The translations under genes and the position numbers were made by a program. Below the pieces are notes generated by a model, which had not been told where the DNA came from, searched no databases, and saw only the letters and a program-made list of their open reading frames with translations. Positions 18,488 through 28,896 of a stretch of DNA of 64,000 bases are shown here, piece by piece (positions within the stretch are counted from its first letter, which is position 1; every line of letters begins with the position of its first letter). The DNA lies in the NCBI RefSeq assembly GCF_018138145.1, contig NZ_CP073104.1, positions 3,162,001 through 3,226,000 of the forward strand. Reading direction: 5' to 3'. Source of the DNA: Pseudomonas sp. SCA2728.1_7 (lineage in GTDB: Bacteria > Pseudomonadota > Gammaproteobacteria > Pseudomonadales > Pseudomonadaceae).

Positions 18488-18577
18488 TGTAGGAGTGAGC
18501 CTGCTCGCGATGGGGTTGTGTCAGTCAGCAAATTGATTGGATGACACACCGCTATCGCGAGCAGGCTCACTCCTACA
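18488..18577. repeat. REPIN (GAGCCTGCTCGCGA type)
   Basis: Inverted pair TGTAGGAGTGAGCCTGCTCG and ...GCTCACTCCTACA. It lies between the piuA stop and its terminator. Confidence 0.9.
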
Positions 18578-18597
18578 GGGAATACGCCGCAAGGCTT

Positions 18598-18632
18598 GGC
18601 CCCGTTCATTCAATTGAACGGGGCTTTTCTGC
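18598..18632 (+). terminator. Terminator after piuA
   Basis: GCCCCGTTCA pairs with TGAACGGGGC around TTCAAT and is followed by TTTTC. The REPIN lies between it and the gene. Confidence 0.85.
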
Positions 18633-18709
18633 GTAAGAAAGAACGCTTCTCGATAACCCACGGCATAATGCGCGCCGTGAAGACAATTTTCGAACGGACG
18701 GCGAGTGAC

Positions 18710-21238
18710 GTGTTGAAGAAAACCCTGTTCCAGTTGCACTGGTTTTTTGGCATCACCGCAGGCCTGGTGCTGGCGTTGATGGGCATCACCGGCGCGGCCT
18801 ATTCGTTTCAGGACGAGATCCTGCGGGCGCTGAATCCGTCCGTCCTGCAAGTAGAAAAACAAGTCGCCGGCGTCCTGCCGCCCGTGGAACTGGTCGAGCG
18901 CATCGAAGCCACGTCCGGCAAAAAGGTCTCGATGCTCTGGGTCGAGACCGACAGTGGCAGCGCGGCGAAAGTCTTCTTCACCCCGCCCAAGGGTGAACGT
19001 CGCGGTGAGATGCGCTACTTCGATCCGTACACCGCCGAGTTCATGGGCGACGCGGTCGGCCAGGATTTCTTCGGCCTGATGCTGCAACTGCACCGCTTCC
19101 TCGCGATGGGCGACACCGGGCGCAACATCACTGGCGCCTGCACGCTGATCCTGCTGTTCTTTTGCCTCTCTGGTTTGTATCTGCGCTGGCCGCGTCAGTG
19201 GAACAGCTGGCGCGTCTGGCTGACGCTGGACTGGAAGAAAAAGGGCCGCGCCTTCAACTGGGACCTGCACTCGGTGGCCGGTACCTGGTGCCTGCTGGTC
19301 TATCTGCTGCTGGCGTTGACCGGGTTGTCGTGGTCGTACGAGTGGTACAACAAAGGCCTGACCAAGCTGCTTTCCGACGCACCGCAAAACGAGCGCGTGC
19401 GCGGTGGTCGCGGCCCAGCGCCGGAAGGCCCGGCACCGACCGTCGATTACGCGGCGATGTGGAGCAGCATTTACAGCGCTGCCGGTCCCGGCTTGTCTGC
19501 CTACAACATTCGGATGCCGCCAGTGGCCGGTCAACCGGCGACCGTTTTCTATCTGCTGGAAACTTCGCCGCACGATCGCGCGCTTAACCAGATCACCCTC
19601 GACCCGGCCACCGGCATCGTCAAACGTGTCGACCGCTACGCTGACAAGAGCTTCAAGGCGCAACTGCTGACCAGCATTTATGCGCTGCACGTCGGTAGTT
19701 ACTTCGGCCTGGTCGGGCGGATCATCATCACGCTCGCAGCGGTGTGCATGCCGCTGTTTTTCATCACCGGATGGCTGCTGTACCTCGATCGTCGGCGCAA
19801 GAAAAAGCAGATCAAGGATGCGCGCAAAGGCCTCGCTCAACCGGCCGGCGATGCTTCGGCGTGGCTGATCGGTTTCGCCAGCCAGAGCGGGTTTGCCGAG
19901 CAACTGGCGTGGCAAACCGCCGGGCAATTGCAGGCCGCCGGATTGCCGGTGAAAGTGCAGCCACTGGCCAATGTCAGCGAACAGGATTTGCACCAATCGA
20001 ACAACGCGCTGTTTGTGGTCAGCACGTTCGGCGACGGCGAAGCTCCGGACAGCGCGCGCGGTTTTGAGCGCAAAGTGTTAAGCAAGGCTGCAACGCTCGA
20101 CAGTCTGAATTACTCGGTGCTCGGCCTCGGTGATCGTCAGTATCAGCACTTCTGCGGTTTCGCCAAACGCCTGCACCAATGGTTGGCTGAGCACGGCGGC
20201 AAGACATTGTTTGCCCCGGTGGAAGTCGACAGCGGTGATCCGTATGCCCTGCGTCACTGGCAAACCCAACTCGGCCTGCTCACCGGGCAAGCACCGGTCG
20301 ATACCTGGCAGGCGCCGAGTTACGACAACTGGACGCTGGTCCGCCGCGAACTGATGAACCCGGACAGCAGCGGTGCACCGGTTTATCTGTTGGGCTTGAG
20401 CGCACCGAACACCAGCAGTTGGCTGGCCGGCGACCTGGTCGAGGTGCTGCCGCGCAACTGCCCGTGGGCCATCGAACACTTCCTCGACGGCCTCGGCATT
20501 CGTGGCGAGACCACAGTGAAAATCAACGGCCTCGACGAACCCCTGGAAGTGGCGCTGGCCTCGCGGCAATTGCCCGAGCACCGTGCACATCTGGTCGGTT
20601 TGCATGCGCAATCGCTGGTCGATGCGATGGTGCCGCTGGCCATGCGCGAATACTCGATCGCCTCGATTGCCGCTGACGGCGTGCTGGAGTTGATCGTGCG
20701 TCAGGAACAGCACTCGGATGGCAGCCTTGGCATCGGTTCCGGCTGGCTGACCGAGCATGCGCCGGTGGGTGGCAGCATCAGTTTGCGGGTGCGGCGTAAC
20801 AGTGGTTTCCATCTGCCGAACGAACCGCTGCCGATGATTCTGCTGGGCAACGGCACCGGTCTGGCCGGGCTGCGCAGTTTGCTCAAGGCGAGGATCGCCG
20901 ATGGCCAACAGCGCCAATGGTTGTTGTTTGGCGAGCGCAATCGTCAACACGATTTCCTCTGCCGCGCGGAGCTGGAAGAGTGGTTGATCAATGGCGATCT
21001 GGCGCGGCTGGATCTGGCGTTTTCGCGGGATCAGGCGGAGAAGGTTTATGTGCAGGATCGTTTGCGTGAGTCGGCTGAGGAGTTGAAGAAATGGCTGGCG
21101 GAGGGGGCGGTGATTTATATCTGCGGCAGCTTGCAGGGAATGGCTTCGGGGGTTGATCAGGTGCTTAACGACATTCTCGGCAGCGCCGAAGTCGAGCGGT
21201 TGATTGAGCAGGGTCGATATCGGCGTGATGTCTATTAA
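18710..21238 (+). CDS. piuB: PepSY / flavodoxin / FAD-reductase fusion (PiuB-like)
   Basis: Membrane-anchored reductase of 842 residues from the GTG at 18710, where family members begin ([13 protein letters not shown]). An ATG at 18668 in frame is the alternative. The N-terminal half is a PepSY-associated membrane region of four helices ([19 protein letters not shown] and [22 protein letters not shown]). A flavodoxin domain ([27 protein letters not shown]) comes near residues 390-530, and a CysJ-like FAD/NADPH reductase domain follows ([20 protein letters not shown]). It probably passes electrons from NADPH across the inner membrane to reduce iron taken up through PiuA. Same locus in P. aeruginosa. 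Confidence 0.88.
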   Translation: MLKKTLFQLHWFFGITAGLVLALMGITGAAYSFQDEILRALNPSVLQVEKQVAGVLPPVELVERIEATSGKKVSMLWVETDSGSAAKVFFTPPKGERRGEMRYFDPYTAEFMGDAVGQDFFGLMLQLHRFLAMGDTGRNITGACTLILLFFCLSGLYLRWPRQWNSWRVWLTLDWKKKGRAFNWDLHSVAGTWCLLVYLLLALTGLSWSYEWYNKGLTKLLSDAPQNERVRGGRGPAPEGPAPTVDYAAMWSSIYSAAGPGLSAYNIRMPPVAGQPATVFYLLETSPHDRALNQITLDPATGIVKRVDRYADKSFKAQLLTSIYALHVGSYFGLVGRIIITLAAVCMPLFFITGWLLYLDRRRKKKQIKDARKGLAQPAGDASAWLIGFASQSGFAEQLAWQTAGQLQAAGLPVKVQPLANVSEQDLHQSNNALFVVSTFGDGEAPDSARGFERKVLSKAATLDSLNYSVLGLGDRQYQHFCGFAKRLHQWLAEHGGKTLFAPVEVDSGDPYALRHWQTQLGLLTGQAPVDTWQAPSYDNWTLVRRELMNPDSSGAPVYLLGLSAPNTSSWLAGDLVEVLPRNCPWAIEHFLDGLGIRGETTVKINGLDEPLEVALASRQLPEHRAHLVGLHAQSLVDAMVPLAMREYSIASIAADGVLELIVRQEQHSDGSLGIGSGWLTEHAPVGGSISLRVRRNSGFHLPNEPLPMILLGNGTGLAGLRSLLKARIADGQQRQWLLFGERNRQHDFLCRAELEEWLINGDLARLDLAFSRDQAEKVYVQDRLRESAEELKKWLAEGAVIYICGSLQGMASGVDQVLNDILGSAEVERLIEQGRYRRDVY

Positions 21239-21621
21239 AAGCCCCTCACCCTAGCCCTCTCCCAGAGGGAGAGGGGACTGATTGGGGGATGCTTGAGATG
21301 TACGCCGACCTGCGACTGCTTTACCGAATCCATAATCGAGAAAGGCTTTGTGCTGATCTCCTAATCGACACGGTCTTTCAGGTCGATGTATGACGCAAGA
21401 CACCTCCGTCGGCCCCCTCTCCCTCCGGGGTGGGGATTGTTTGGGGGAGATTTACGCTATACGCCGACCTGAACGTCCCTCACCGAATCCAGAATCGAGA
21501 AAGGCTTTGTGTCCAATCTCATAATCGACACGTTCTTTCAGGTCGATGTATGACGCAAGACAACTCGGTCAGCCCCCTCTCCCTCCGGGAGAGGGCTGGG
21601 GTGAGGGTTAGCTCTTGATCT
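21239..21621. repeat. Repeat block: ~150-bp unit twice, inverted termini
   Basis: The gap holds no gene. It opens CCCCTCACCCTAGCCCTCTC and closes GGGAGAGGGCTGGGGTGAGG in inverted orientation. Inside, two copies (about 21299-21419 and 21453-21590) share ACGCCGACCTG, ATCGAGAAAGGCTTTGTG, TTTCAGGTCGATGTATGACG and CCCCCTCTCCCTCCGGG. Same family as 5948-6380 and 14350-14508. Confidence 0.85.
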
Positions 21622-23163
21622 TCAAACCGGCTGCAACTTCTTCTCAAAAACCGCCACCCCATTCAAATCCCGCAACACCACGCTCATCTCCCCATTCCCC
21701 CCTTCAATATTCACCTCGCCAAAAAACTGAAACCCGGCAAACGGCGAAGTGTTCTGCGCCGGCGGTGCCTTCTCGAACACCACCTCCGGGCCAAAGGTTT
21801 TATCCAGCGGATTGGGCCCGAAACTCCCGGCATTCAGCGGTCCCGCGACAAACTCCCAGAACGGTTCGAAATCCTGAAACGCCGCGCGATCCGGGTGATA
21901 GTGATGCGCCGCGCAGTAGTGCACGTCGGCCGTGAGGAAGACAAAGTTGCGCACCTGCTGCGCGCGCAGATAACCGAGCAATTCGGCGATCTCCAGCTCG
22001 CGCCCCTGCGCCGGTCCCGGATCACCGTTAGCCACTGCCTCCCAACGCGCCACACCCGGACTGACCTCGCCATCCGGCACACCAAGACCAATCGGCATGT
22101 CAGCGGCGATGACCTTCCACTGAGCTTTGGATTTCTTCAAACCGCGTTTAAGCCAGTCCAGTTGCTCACGCCCCAGAAACGGTTTCGCCGCGCCGAGGTT
22201 GTCGTCATTGGCGCCGCGATAGCTGCGCATGTCGAGCACGAACACATCGAGCATCGGCCCATAACTCAACTTGCGATAAATCCGCCCACCACCGTCGGCA
22301 GCCTGCAAACGCATCGGTGAATATTCCAGCCAGGCCTTGCGTGCGCGCCCGACCAGGGTGTGGATATCTTTCTCCTGATAGCGCTCGTCGAGCTGCTTGC
22401 CCGGTGACCAGTTGTTGACCACTTCATGGTCGTCCCACTGCCAGATCTGCGGCACCTCGGCGTTGAAGCGGCGGATGTTTTCGTCCATCAGGTTGTAGCG
22501 ATAGTTGCCGCGATAGTCGTCGAGGGTCTGCGCGACTTTGCTCTTGGCTTCGGTGGTGAGGTTGCGCCAGATGCGCCCGCCTTCAGTGGTGAGCTGAGCG
22601 GGCACCGGGCCGTCGGCGTAGATCGTGTCGCCGCTGTGGATAAAGAAATCCGGCAGGCGCAGGCGCATGGCTTCATAGATGCGCATGCCGCCGATGTCCG
22701 GGTTGATGCCGAAACCCTGGCCGACGGTGTCGCCGCTCCAGACGAAGCGAATATTGCGCCGCGCCGTCGGTGCGCTGCGCAGATGACCCAGCCATGGTTC
22801 GCTGGCAACGCCGGTTTGCGCGTCCTTGAAATACACGCGATAGAAAATCGCCTGATCAGCAGGCAGTCCGGTGAGCTCAACGCGGGCGGTGAAGTCGCTG
22901 CGGGCATCGGCCAGCGCCGAGACCACCCGGCGCGGGTGACGAAACTGGCTGCGGGTGTCCCACTCGACCACCATATGCGCCGGGCGATCGCTGCGGCTCC
23001 AGATCATTGCGCGGTCGCCTTGCAGGTCGCCGGACTGCACGCCATCGGTCAGTTGCGGGCGGTCCTTGACCGAGGCAATCACCGCCGGCGCCAGGCTTGG
23101 CATCAGCAGACCGGCGCCAACGACTTGCATGACACGCCGGCGACCGGGGTTGAAATCGCTCAT
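21622..23163 (-). CDS. phoD: PhoD-type alkaline phosphatase (Tat-exported)
   Basis: Secreted metallophosphoesterase of the PhoD family, which releases phosphate from mono- and diesters using Ca2+/Fe3+. It has 513 residues. The N-terminus has a Tat-type signal (PGRRRVMQVVGAGLLMPS). An N-terminal Ig-like PhoD_N domain is followed by the catalytic domain with SGDTI, WDDHE(VVN), and FLTADVHYCAAHHYHP metal-ligand motifs. Single gene. No Pho box was identified in the short upstream region, so phosphate regulation is only inferred from the family. Confidence 0.93.
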   Translation of the reverse strand: MSDFNPGRRRVMQVVGAGLLMPSLAPAVIASVKDRPQLTDGVQSGDLQGDRAMIWSRSDRPAHMVVEWDTRSQFRHPRRVVSALADARSDFTARVELTGLPADQAIFYRVYFKDAQTGVASEPWLGHLRSAPTARRNIRFVWSGDTVGQGFGINPDIGGMRIYEAMRLRLPDFFIHSGDTIYADGPVPAQLTTEGGRIWRNLTTEAKSKVAQTLDDYRGNYRYNLMDENIRRFNAEVPQIWQWDDHEVVNNWSPGKQLDERYQEKDIHTLVGRARKAWLEYSPMRLQAADGGGRIYRKLSYGPMLDVFVLDMRSYRGANDDNLGAAKPFLGREQLDWLKRGLKKSKAQWKVIAADMPIGLGVPDGEVSPGVARWEAVANGDPGPAQGRELEIAELLGYLRAQQVRNFVFLTADVHYCAAHHYHPDRAAFQDFEPFWEFVAGPLNAGSFGPNPLDKTFGPEVVFEKAPPAQNTSPFAGFQFFGEVNIEGGNGEMSVVLRDLNGVAVFEKKLQPV

Positions 23164-23241
23164 GGTGTTCTCCCTGAAAAAAGGAAAACTTAAGCACGCT
23201 CACATGACCCGGAAATGACACCGGACACACCACAAATCCAA

Positions 23242-23330
23242 TGTAGGAGTGAGCCTGCTCGCGATGACGGTCAATCTGCCAACATTCATGTCACTGACAG
23301 ACCGCTATCGCGAGCAGGCTCACTCCTACA
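23242..23330. repeat. REPIN (GAGCCTGCTCGCGA type)
   Basis: Inverted pair TGTAGGAGTGAGCCTGCTCG / ...CTCACTCCTACA, between the 5' side of phoD and the 3' end of fruA (both minus strand), ending 18 bases before the fruA stop. Confidence 0.9.
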
Positions 23331-23348
23331 AGGGGTTTGTCGCGTCAG

Positions 23349-25082
23349 TCAGGCCTTGGCCGGTTCCAGCGCCAGCTCTGCGGCTTCCGGGCGTTTGACC
23401 GTTGCGTACACAATCGCGGTCAACAAACTCCCGGCAACAATCGCCAGCAAATACAACAACGCATGATTGATCGCATTCGGAATCGCCAGCACAAACAAGC
23501 CACCGTGCGGCGCCATCAGTTTGCAGCCGAAGTACATCGACAACGCACCGGTCAGCGCACCGCCGGCAATGCTCGCTGGGATCACCCGCAACGGGTCTTT
23601 CGCCGCAAACGGAATCGCCCCCTCGGAGATAAAACACAGCCCCAGTACCAGCGCCGCTTTACCCGCCTCGCGTTCAGTCTGGGCGAACTTGCGCCGCGCA
23701 ATGAACGTGGCGATGCCCAGACCAATCGGCGGCACCATGCCCGCGGCCATGGTCGCCGCCATCGGTGCATAACTCTGCGACGCCAGCAGCCCCACCGAGA
23801 ACGCGTACGCGGCTTTGTTAATCGGCCCGCCAAGGTCGACGCACATCATGCCGCCGAGCAGCACGCCGAGCAGAATCGCGTTGGTGGTACCCATGCTGTC
23901 GAGGAAGTGCGTGAGCGCCCCGAGCATGCCAGCGACCGGTTTGCCGACCACGTAGATCATCACCAGACCGGTGAACAGACTGGCGAACAACGGGATGATC
24001 AGAATCGGTTTCAGTGCTTCAAGGCTTTGCGGCAAGGCGACATAACGACTGATCGCCTTCGCCGCGTATCCGGCGATAAACCCGGCGACGATGCCGCCGA
24101 TAAAACCCGCGCCCAACGTACTCGCGAGCAAGCCACCAATCATCCCCGGCGCCAGGCCCGGACGGTCGGCAATCGAATAAGCGATGTAACCCGCCAGCAA
24201 CGGCACCATCAGTTTGAACGCGGTCTCGCCGCCGATCTGCATCAATGCCGCCGCCAGTGTGCCTTCCTCCTTGAACGCGGTGATGCCGAACACGAACGAC
24301 AGCGCAATCATCAAACCGCCGGCCACAACCATCGGCAGCATGAATGACACGCCGGTCAGCAAGTGTTTGTAGATGCCGGTTTTCTCTTGCTTGGACGGTG
24401 CCTTGCCGTCACTCGCGGCGCTTTCCACTGCACCTTCGGCCAAGGCTTTTTTCAGCGTGGCTTCGGACTGCTTCAAGGCGATCCCGGTGCCGCAGCGATA
24501 GATTTTCTTGCCAGCGAAACGCTCGGTGGCGACTTCGATATCCGCCGCCAGCAACACCACGTCAGCCTCAGCAATCGCCGCTGCGCTCAACGGGGTTTTC
24601 GCGCCCACCGAGCCTTGGGTTTCGACCTGCAGTTCGTAACCCAGACGCTTAGCGGTTTGCTGCAAGGCTTCGGCGGCCATGAAGGTGTGGGCGACACCGG
24701 TCGGGCACGCGGTAATCGCGACGATGCGTGGCGCACGCGGCGCATCGGCAACCGGTTCTGCCGCGCTGGCGACGTAAACCTCAGCCTCTTCAGCGCCACG
24801 ACGCAGCACCGCTTCAACATCCTGCAACGCCTGCGCCGGGGCAATCTGGAAAACACGTTTACCGACAAAACGCGTCATGTCGACCGCGCCTGTGGCGACC
24901 AGCAAAACCCACTCGGCCGCGGCAATGGTCGCCGCCGACAACTCGCGTTCCGGGTGCGCCGCATCAATCACTTCAACACTGGTGCTCCAGCCCTGACGCT
25001 GCGCCGCCGCATCGAGCAGACGCGCGCACAGCACACTGGTGACCATGCCGTTCGGGCAAGCCGTAACAATGGCTAATTTCAT
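23349..25082 (-). CDS. fruA: Fructose PTS permease EIIBC
   Basis: Inner-membrane fructose permease that phosphorylates fructose to fructose 1-phosphate during uptake, 577 residues. Two EIIB-type domains stand in tandem: the first begins MKLAIVTACPNGMVTS, the second has the active-site cysteine in ITACPTGVAHTFMAAEA near residue 130. A linker leads to the EIIC membrane domain (about residues 235-560; PMVVAGGLMIALSFVFG, VDLGGPINKAAYAFS). Last gene of the fruB-fruK-fruA operon; the gap to fruK is 11 bases. Confidence 0.95.
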   Translation of the reverse strand: MKLAIVTACPNGMVTSVLCARLLDAAAQRQGWSTSVEVIDAAHPERELSAATIAAAEWVLLVATGAVDMTRFVGKRVFQIAPAQALQDVEAVLRRGAEEAEVYVASAAEPVADAPRAPRIVAITACPTGVAHTFMAAEALQQTAKRLGYELQVETQGSVGAKTPLSAAAIAEADVVLLAADIEVATERFAGKKIYRCGTGIALKQSEATLKKALAEGAVESAASDGKAPSKQEKTGIYKHLLTGVSFMLPMVVAGGLMIALSFVFGITAFKEEGTLAAALMQIGGETAFKLMVPLLAGYIAYSIADRPGLAPGMIGGLLASTLGAGFIGGIVAGFIAGYAAKAISRYVALPQSLEALKPILIIPLFASLFTGLVMIYVVGKPVAGMLGALTHFLDSMGTTNAILLGVLLGGMMCVDLGGPINKAAYAFSVGLLASQSYAPMAATMAAGMVPPIGLGIATFIARRKFAQTEREAGKAALVLGLCFISEGAIPFAAKDPLRVIPASIAGGALTGALSMYFGCKLMAPHGGLFVLAIPNAINHALLYLLAIVAGSLLTAIVYATVKRPEAAELALEPAKA

Positions 25083-25093
25083 GACAAACCCTC

Positions 25094-26035
25094 TTATTGT
25101 TCTGTCAGGGGACGCACGCGCACGCCCTGTTCGAGCTGCGCCAGTTGCGCCGCATCGTTGATGCCGAAACCGATCTGGGTCACCGCCATCGCCGCAATCG
25201 CGGTGGCCGTGCGCAGGGTTTGTTCAGGCGTGTCGGCGCTGAGCAAACCGTGGAGCATGCCGGCCAGCAACGAATCACCGGCACCGACCGTGCTGGCGAC
25301 GCTGACCTTCGGTGGCGTGGCGTGCAGTGCCGAACCGACACTGAACCAGTTCACGCCGTCAGCACCGTGGGAAATCACCACGTGCTCGATGCCTTGCGCA
25401 TGCAAGCGCGCCGCTGCTTGCGCTTCCGCCGCGTGGGAAACCACCTCGCAACCGAGCGCGTCGGCGAGTTCTTCAGTGTTCGGTTTGATCAGCCATGGAC
25501 TGGCTTTCAAGGCTTCGCGCAATGCTTCGCCGCTGGAGTCGAGAGCGACTTTCAGGCCAAGTTGATTGAGCCGTTCGATCAATTCACGCAACCACTGCGC
25601 CGTCACGCCACGCGGCAAACTGCCGGCGACCACCACCGCATCGTGACCCGGTGCAATCTGCAGCAGACGCTCGAGCAACGCCTGCTGCGCGGCGGCATCG
25701 ACCACCGGCCCCGGGCCGTTGATGTCAGTGATGCGTCCACTCTGCTCCGCCACTTTGATGTTGCTGCGCGTCTCACCCGGCACACGGATAAACGCGTCGA
25801 CAAAACCGCGCTTGGCGAACAGGGTTTCGAACGCTTGCAGATTGTCTTCGCCGAGAAAACCACTGACCGTCAGTTGATGCCCCAGATCGGCCAACACCTG
25901 CGCGACGTTCACGCCTTTACCGGCGGCGTGGGTGTGCATCTCGTCGCTGCGATTGACCTGACCGGCCTCCAGCCGTGGCAACTCAACGGTGAGGTCGAGC
26001 GCCGGGTTGAGGGTCAGGGTAAGAATCTTGGCCAT
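25094..26035 (-). CDS. fruK: 1-Phosphofructokinase
   Basis: PfkB-family kinase that converts fructose 1-phosphate to fructose 1,6-bisphosphate with ATP, 313 residues. The N-terminus ILTLTLNPALDLTVELP and the catalytic GAGDS motif (ASTVGAGDSLLAGMLHG, aspartate as base) are present. It stands between fruB and fruA, and its start shares one base with the fruB stop (TAATG). Its substrate is also the expected effector of FruR/Cra in pseudomonads, so the operon controls its own inducer. Confidence 0.96.
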   Translation of the reverse strand: MAKILTLTLNPALDLTVELPRLEAGQVNRSDEMHTHAAGKGVNVAQVLADLGHQLTVSGFLGEDNLQAFETLFAKRGFVDAFIRVPGETRSNIKVAEQSGRITDINGPGPVVDAAAQQALLERLLQIAPGHDAVVVAGSLPRGVTAQWLRELIERLNQLGLKVALDSSGEALREALKASPWLIKPNTEELADALGCEVVSHAAEAQAAARLHAQGIEHVVISHGADGVNWFSVGSALHATPPKVSVASTVGAGDSLLAGMLHGLLSADTPEQTLRTATAIAAMAVTQIGFGINDAAQLAQLEQGVRVRPLTEQ

Positions 26036-28896
26036 TACAGGGCCTCCACTAGTGCGCGCACTTCATTCGCGCTGCCCACGGCCAGGGCCTGTTGAGCAAG
26101 GGTTTGCGCCTGAGTCAGGCTGAGTTCGCGGATGCGCGCTTTCACTTCAGCAATGCTGCGCCCAGAGACACTGAGTTCATCGACACCGAGGCCAACCAGT
26201 ACCGGAACTGCCAACGGATCAGCTGCGAGTTCGCCGCACACGCCGACCCATTTGCCGTGGGCATGGGCCGCGCGCACGGTGATGTCGATCAGTTGCAGCA
26301 CCGCCGGGTGCAAGCCGTCAGCCTGCGCCGACAGCGTCGGGTGGCCACGGTCGATGGCCAGTGTGTACTGGGTCAGGTCGTTGGTGCCGACGCTGAAGAA
26401 GTCGACTTCCTTGGCCAATACCGGCGCGAGTAACGCGGCGGACGGCACTTCGATCATGATCCCCAGTTGCAGATCAGCAACCGGGATTTCCAGGCGCAGA
26501 CGTTCAGTCATGTCGCGGGCCTGACGCCACTCTTCAACGCTGCCGACCATCGGGAACATGATCCGCAACGGACGGTTGTCGGCCGAACGCAGCAAGGCGC
26601 GCAATTGCGCCTCCATGATCTGCGGCCGCTGCAAGGTCAGGCGAATACCGCGTACGCCGAGGAACGGGTTTTCTTCCTTGGCGATCGGCCAATACGGCAG
26701 CGGTTTGTCGCCGCCGACATCCAGCGTGCGCACCACCAGCGGTCGACCGGCGAGGCCATCGAGCACGCGGCGGTATTCGGCTTCTTGCGTGGCCTCGTCC
26801 GGCGCTTGCGGATGGGCCATGAAAATCAGTTCGGTACGCAGCAGACCGATGCCTTCGGCGCCCTGCTCCACTGCGCTGATCACGCCCGCGCTTTCGCCGA
26901 TGTTGGCGAACACTTCGACGGCGTGGCCATCGGTGGTGTGTGCCGGTTGATGGCGTTGTTCGGCGGCAATCTTCAGGCGTTGTTCGCGGCTGTCGCGTTC
27001 TTCGGTAGCGCGTTGCAGGGTCGCCGCATCAGCGTCGACATGCAGACGACCGCGTTGACCGTCGAGCAGCAACGGCGTGCCCGGCGCCAGCAGCAACACC
27101 GCCGCGCCAGCGCCGACCAGCGCCGGGATGCCGAGGGCGCGCGCAACGATTGCACTGTGCGCGGTGGCGCCGCCGCGAGCGGTAAGAATCCCCGCGACAC
27201 GTGCCGGGTCCAGCCGCGCGACGTCGGACGGGCCGACCTCGTCCATCACCAGAATGTACGGTTGCTCAGGTTCGCTCGGCGTCTGCACGCCACACAGTTG
27301 CGCCAACACGCGACGACCGACGTCTCGCAGGTCCGCCGCACGCTCGGCAAGCAAGGCATCCTGCAGCGATTCCTGTTGTTTGGCCGCCGCCTCGATCACC
27401 GCCATCCACGCCGCTTCGGCGCTTTCGCCCTGCTTGAGGCGGGTGTCGACTTCGTCGGTGAGTTCCGGGTCGTCGAGCATTTCCTGATGGGTGATGAAAA
27501 TCTCGCGGATGGCTTTGGCTTTGCTGCGTTCGATCAGGCCTTGGATGTCACTGCGCACGTCGCTGAGCGCTTGCTTGAGACGTTCGCGCTCGACGGCGGC
27601 GGACTCGCCCCGCAACGGATAATCGATGCTTTGTTGCACTTGAATATGCGCCGGGCCGATGGCGATGCCGGGGGCGGCCGGGATTGCTTGCAACTGAGCG
27701 CCGGATGCCGGAGCGATCAGTACTTCGGCGATGTCGGCGATGACTTCGCGTTGCTGACTGACGGCGGGCAGCGGCTCGACTTCTTCACCAAGCCCTTCTT
27801 CGATAGCAGCGAGCAAGGCCGGCAAGGCATCAGCGGCAATGCTCGGCTCGGCGATCAACTCCAGCACCTGACCGCGACGGGCGCCGAGGCTGAGCAGTTT
27901 GCTCAAGCTCTTCACCGACACGGCGCTGTCCTGACCATCGACAATGCGCACGCGAATCTCGCCGTCAAAACTCTTCGCCAGTTGCGCGAGGATCTTCGCC
28001 GGACGCGCGTGCAGACCATGGGCATTGGCCAGGGCAATGCGTGCGCTCGGCCAATCGGCGGGCAATTCACCGCCAAGCACTTCAAGAACTTTACGGCTAC
28101 TGGTGGCCCGGCCCAGTTCATGGCCGCGACCTTCGATGAGCAACGCACACAGGCGTTCAAGCAGCGCCTGATGCGCTTCGCCAAGGCTGGCCAGACAGAA
28201 CAGTCCGCTGAGCGGCTGGCCGAGGTAGCGCATCGGTTTGTCCGGGGTTACAAACGCCAGGCCCGGGCGCTTTACGGTTTGCTCACTGTGCAACCACCAC
28301 AAACCATCGCCCAACGGCAGTGCTTCGACCTGTTGCAGCACCGCAGAAAAACCGTTGCTTACACAATCGGCCTGACGCAACAGACGTGCGCCACGCCAGA
28401 CCAGTTCTTCGAAATCGTCGGCGGAGACACCGAGGCCAATCATCTGCGCGTCCAGCGCCAGTTCCTGCGGCGCGCCTTGCAGCAATTTCAGCAGCGCCTC
28501 AGGTGAACTGGCGCGACGCAGGGCCTGGCCCAGATCGGTCTCGCCGAGGGCACGGGTCAGCAGTTGCAGCAGGCGCAGGTGTTCGTCGGATTTGGCGGCG
28601 ATGCCAATCGCCAGATAAACGATCTGGCCATCGCCCCAATCCACGCCCTCAGGAAATTGCATCAGGCGCACGCCAGTGGCGAACACCTGATCGCGGGTTT
28701 CCGGGGTTCCGTGGGGAATGGCAATACCTTGACCGAGAAAGGTCGAGCCCTGGGCTTCCCGGGCCTGCAATCCGGCGAGGTAACCGTCGGCAACCAGACC
28801 ATCGGCCACCAGGTGATTGGCCAGCAGTTGCAGGGCAGCGGGTTTATCCACAGCCGATTGGCCCATGGATATCTGCTCTATAGTGAGCTCGAGCAT
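26035..28896 (-). CDS. fruB: Fructose PTS multiphosphoryl transfer protein (EIIA-HPr-EI)
   Basis: Soluble protein of 953 residues that carries phosphate from PEP to FruA by itself. It fuses three modules: EIIA (about 1-145; active His in IAIPHGTPETRD near residue 63), HPr (about 285-370; active His in NAHGLHARPAK) and enzyme I (about 400-950; phospho-His in GGATAHSAIVAR, catalytic region VCGELAADP). Enteric FruB lacks the enzyme I part; the full fusion is the Pseudomonas form. GGAG precedes the ATG. First gene of the operon, divergent from fruR, with a Cra operator 150 bases upstream. Confidence 0.96.
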   Translation of the reverse strand: MLELTIEQISMGQSAVDKPAALQLLANHLVADGLVADGYLAGLQAREAQGSTFLGQGIAIPHGTPETRDQVFATGVRLMQFPEGVDWGDGQIVYLAIGIAAKSDEHLRLLQLLTRALGETDLGQALRRASSPEALLKLLQGAPQELALDAQMIGLGVSADDFEELVWRGARLLRQADCVSNGFSAVLQQVEALPLGDGLWWLHSEQTVKRPGLAFVTPDKPMRYLGQPLSGLFCLASLGEAHQALLERLCALLIEGRGHELGRATSSRKVLEVLGGELPADWPSARIALANAHGLHARPAKILAQLAKSFDGEIRVRIVDGQDSAVSVKSLSKLLSLGARRGQVLELIAEPSIAADALPALLAAIEEGLGEEVEPLPAVSQQREVIADIAEVLIAPASGAQLQAIPAAPGIAIGPAHIQVQQSIDYPLRGESAAVERERLKQALSDVRSDIQGLIERSKAKAIREIFITHQEMLDDPELTDEVDTRLKQGESAEAAWMAVIEAAAKQQESLQDALLAERAADLRDVGRRVLAQLCGVQTPSEPEQPYILVMDEVGPSDVARLDPARVAGILTARGGATAHSAIVARALGIPALVGAGAAVLLLAPGTPLLLDGQRGRLHVDADAATLQRATEERDSREQRLKIAAEQRHQPAHTTDGHAVEVFANIGESAGVISAVEQGAEGIGLLRTELIFMAHPQAPDEATQEAEYRRVLDGLAGRPLVVRTLDVGGDKPLPYWPIAKEENPFLGVRGIRLTLQRPQIMEAQLRALLRSADNRPLRIMFPMVGSVEEWRQARDMTERLRLEIPVADLQLGIMIEVPSAALLAPVLAKEVDFFSVGTNDLTQYTLAIDRGHPTLSAQADGLHPAVLQLIDITVRAAHAHGKWVGVCGELAADPLAVPVLVGLGVDELSVSGRSIAEVKARIRELSLTQAQTLAQQALAVGSANEVRALVEAL

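Noticed and set aside
26467..28506. 679-codon open frame antisense to fruB
   Set aside because: Arg/Gln/His-rich shadow translation of the GC-rich fruB gene.
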